The notes below the pieces were generated by a model. It ran no database searches and was not told where the DNA came from. It saw only the letters and a program-made list of their open reading frames with translations. The translations under genes and the position numbers were made by a program. This document shows, piece by piece, positions 62,250 through 64,000 of a DNA stretch of 64,000 nt. Position 1 is the first letter of the stretch. Each line of letters begins with the position of its first letter. Source of the stretch: an uncultured Castellaniella sp. (lineage in GTDB: Bacteria; Pseudomonadota; Gammaproteobacteria; Burkholderiales; Burkholderiaceae_B). The DNA lies in the NCBI RefSeq assembly GCF_937988725.1, contig NZ_CALKHS010000004.1, positions 62,001 through 126,000 on the forward strand, read 5' to 3'.

Positions 62250-62891
62250 CTAATGCAGGTCCCGCGTATACACGAATTTCGGCATGCTCCAGCCGAAGCG
62301 CAGGGCCAGCAGGCGCAGGCCCAGGCCGATCAGCAGCGATCCGGCGACGACCAGGTTGTGGTTCCAGGCCAGGTACAGGCCGGCCAGGTACAGGGCGGCG
62401 CTGACGATCGAGACGGTGGCGTACAGTTCGGCGCGAAACAGCAGGGGGATCTCGTTGCACAGCACGTCGCGCAGCACCCCGCCCACGCAGCCGGTGATCA
62501 TGCCCGACACGATCGCCACGCCCCAGGGCAGGCTCAGGCCCAGGGCGATGTCCACGCCGATGATGGTGAAGACCACCAGCCCCACGGCGTCCAGGAACAG
62601 GAACAGATGCCGCAGCGAATGCGCGAAACGGGCGATGGCGATGGTGAGCAGCGCCGCGCCCCCGGTGATCAGCAGATAGTAGGGGTGGGCGATCCACGAC
62701 AGCGGGTGATGGTCGAGCAGCACGTCGCGCACCGACCCGCCGCCCAGCGCCGTGATGCAGCCCAGCAGGCAGACGCCCAGCCAGTCCATTTCGCGCCGCC
62801 CCGCCGCCAGCGCGGCGGTCATGGCCTCGGCGGCGATGGCGATCAGGAACAGGACGTGCAGGAATTCGCTGGTGATGTCGGGGGCGGGCAC
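62250..62891 (-). CDS. TRIC-family (UPF0126/YicG) membrane protein
   Basis: 213-residue protein with seven helices arranged as two repeats, each with the Gly-rich signature: ALGGGSVRDVLLD and GCVGGVLRDVLCNEIPLLF. Prokaryotic members form trimeric cation channels. GTG start. A Leu/Ala-rich C-terminal helix follows the second repeat. It is the gene nearest the chemoreceptor but has a 108-base gap from it. Confidence 0.9.
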   Translation of the reverse strand: MPAPDITSEFLHVLFLIAIAAEAMTAALAAGRREMDWLGVCLLGCITALGGGSVRDVLLDHHPLSWIAHPYYLLITGGAALLTIAIARFAHSLRHLFLFLDAVGLVVFTIIGVDIALGLSLPWGVAIVSGMITGCVGGVLRDVLCNEIPLLFRAELYATVSIVSAALYLAGLYLAWNHNLVVAGSLLIGLGLRLLALRFGWSMPKFVYTRDLH

Positions 62892-62999
62892 GCGGGGCCT
62901 CTGGGCGGGATGGACGGACCAGCGGCCGCGCGCGACGCGGGCCGCCAGTCCGTATAGTAAGCGCTCCGGCGCCCGTCGGCGCCGGAGTCCTCGAAGGCG

Positions 63000-64000
63000 C
63001 TATTGAGCGGGCAGGGCGGCCGCCTGATGCTGCAGCTGGAAGACCCCCACGGCCCGGTTCAGGCCGCTCATCTGCTCGTTCAGGGACTGGGCAGCTTCGC
63101 CCGCCTGCACCACCAGCCCGGCGTTCTGCTGCGTGACCTGGTCCATCTGGGCGATGGCCTGGTTGATCTGTTCGATGCCGGACGCCTGTTCGCGGCTGGC
63201 CAGGGTGATCTCGCCCATGATGTCGGCCACGCGCTTCACGCTGGTGACGACTTCCGTCATGGTCTGGCCCGCGCCCACCGCCAGGGTGGCGCCGGAGCGG
63301 ATCTTCTGCACTGTGGTGTCGATCAGGCTGCGGATTTCATGGGCGGCGTTGGCGGACCGCTGCGCCAGGGCGCGGACCTCGGAGGCGACGACGGCGAAGC
63401 CCTTGCCCTGTTCGCCGGCGCGGGCGGCCTCGACGGCGGCGTTCAGGGCCAGGATGTTGGTCTGGAAGGCGATCGAATCGATGACCGCGATGATGTCGGA
63501 CATCTTCTGCGTGGAAGCATTGATGTCGTCCATGGTCTCGACCACCTGGGTGACGGTCTGCCCGCCCTGGGTGGCGACGTCGGACGCCGTGGCCGCCAGG
63601 GTGTTGGCCTGCTGGGCGTTGGCGGCGTTGTGGCCCACCGTGCTGGTGATCTCTTCCATGCTGGCGGCGGTTTCCTGCAGGGATGCCGCCTGCTGTTCGG
63701 TGCGGGCGGACAGGTCCAGATTGCCGTTGACGATCTGGCCGACGGACTGGGCGATCCATTCCGTGCCCTGGCGCACCTGGGAGACCGCCTGGGCGATGCC
63801 GTCGCGCATCACCATCATGGCGTGCAGCAGGCTGTGCGTGTCGCCGTCGCGCACGGGAATCTCCACCCGCAGGTCGCCTTGCGACATCCGGTGGGCGATG
63901 CCGATGACGGTGTCGGGTTCCCCGCCCAGCTGGCGCACCAGCCTGCGCGACAGGATGACGCCCACGGCCAGCAGGATCAGCGCCAGGACGCCTGCCGCCA
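63000..64000 (-). CDS. Methyl-accepting chemotaxis protein (C-terminal part, cut by window edge)
   Basis: The frame is open to the right edge, so the sensor part lies outside. From the edge: the end of a second membrane helix (VLALILLAVGVILSRRL), a HAMP domain (RQLGGEPDTVIGIAHRMSQGDLRVEIP), then the signalling domain with methylation helices (EQQAASLQETAASMEEITSTV) and the hairpin tip IDSIAFQTNILALNAAVEAARAGEQGKGFAVVASEVRALAQRSA in conserved form. It couples to CheA/CheW at the inner membrane. No NWETF-type C-terminal pentapeptide is seen; the protein ends AALPAQ. Confidence 0.95.
   Translation of the reverse strand, partial: AAGVLALILLAVGVILSRRLVRQLGGEPDTVIGIAHRMSQGDLRVEIPVRDGDTHSLLHAMMVMRDGIAQAVSQVRQGTEWIAQSVGQIVNGNLDLSARTEQQAASLQETAASMEEITSTVGHNAANAQQANTLAATASDVATQGGQTVTQVVETMDDINASTQKMSDIIAVIDSIAFQTNILALNAAVEAARAGEQGKGFAVVASEVRALAQRSANAAHEIRSLIDTTVQKIRSGATLAVGAGQTMTEVVTSVKRVADIMGEITLASREQASGIEQINQAIAQMDQVTQQNAGLVVQAGEAAQSLNEQMSGLNRAVGVFQLQHQAAALPAQ

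Overview
This window is a chromosomal segment of a high-GC betaproteobacterium, most likely Burkholderiales, family Alcaligenaceae (Bordetella/Achromobacter/Castellaniella relatives). The basis is the overall base composition (43 of 60 bases G/C in a counted stretch of ychF), the clusters amgK-murU, lptD-surA-rsmA and lolB-ispE-tRNAGln-prs-rplY-pth-ychF, a ubiquinone hydroxylase of the Coq7 type, and protein sequences throughout. The assignment is from recognition, not from a search. Genes are packed tightly; many neighbours share 1-4 bp stop/start overlaps (ATGA, GTGA, TTGA).

Layout. 0.1-2 kb: peptidoglycan recycling kinase and uridylyltransferase (amgK, murU) on the minus strand, divergent from lptD-surA-rsmA (2-6.7 kb; outer membrane biogenesis and rRNA methylation). 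6.7-12.4 kb: minus-strand gloA, a YgjP-type metallopeptidase, plsC, gmhB, glyS, glyQ. 12.4-16.6 kb: crotonase, class I fumarase, CitE-like lyase, thyA. 16.7-22.3 kb: an OsmC protein, then an atypical cbb3 oxidase operon (CcoS-like segment fused to CcoN, CcoO, a one-haem CcoP-like subunit, a SCO copper chaperone, a CtaG-like membrane protein), then coq7. 22.3-22.6 kb: a gene-free gap with a promoter, three hairpins and a very strong terminator, probably a small RNA. 22.6-25.5 kb: gltS and gabD. 25.6-36 kb: a surface polysaccharide operon (WecA-like initiating transferase, TviB- and TviC-like UDP-HexNAc enzymes, a MurJ-family flippase, four GT4 domains in three genes) ending in an HpcH/HpaI aldolase and a strong terminator. 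36-43.3 kb: a GntR-controlled catabolic cluster with a TRAP transporter, a fumarylacetoacetate-hydrolase-family enzyme, a cupin, two short-chain dehydrogenases and a Dabb protein. 43.3-56 kb: mostly housekeeping genes (algC/manB type mutase, FAD-linked dehydrogenase, RidA, mutM, TPR lipidation-pathway neighbour, lolB, ispE, tRNA-Gln, prs, rplY, pth, CPBP protease, isochorismatase-like hydrolase, ychF).

56.1-59.1 kb is the stretch that stands apart. Its base composition drops (31 of 60 G/C inside the large gene, 25 of 60 just downstream) and it holds a two-gene, translationally coupled module. The first gene is a short dCTPP1/MazG-type nucleotide pyrophosphohydrolase. The second encodes a 733-residue protein that joins a GIY-YIG nuclease domain, a DUF2075 (Schlafen group 3) superfamily-1-like helicase/NTPase and a C-terminal LexA/UmuD-like S24 peptidase domain, with Ser635, Lys680 and an Ala599-Gly600 candidate self-cleavage site. 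I read this as a probable DNA-damage- or phage-responsive conflict module and the most interesting object in the window. It is followed by a perfect 27-base palindrome and about 380 bases without a convincing gene.

59.1-64 kb: a periplasmic ankyrin protein, a nucleoside/base deaminase, a CynX-type MFS transporter, miaE, a TRIC-family membrane protein and the C-terminal part of a methyl-accepting chemotaxis protein that runs off the window edge.
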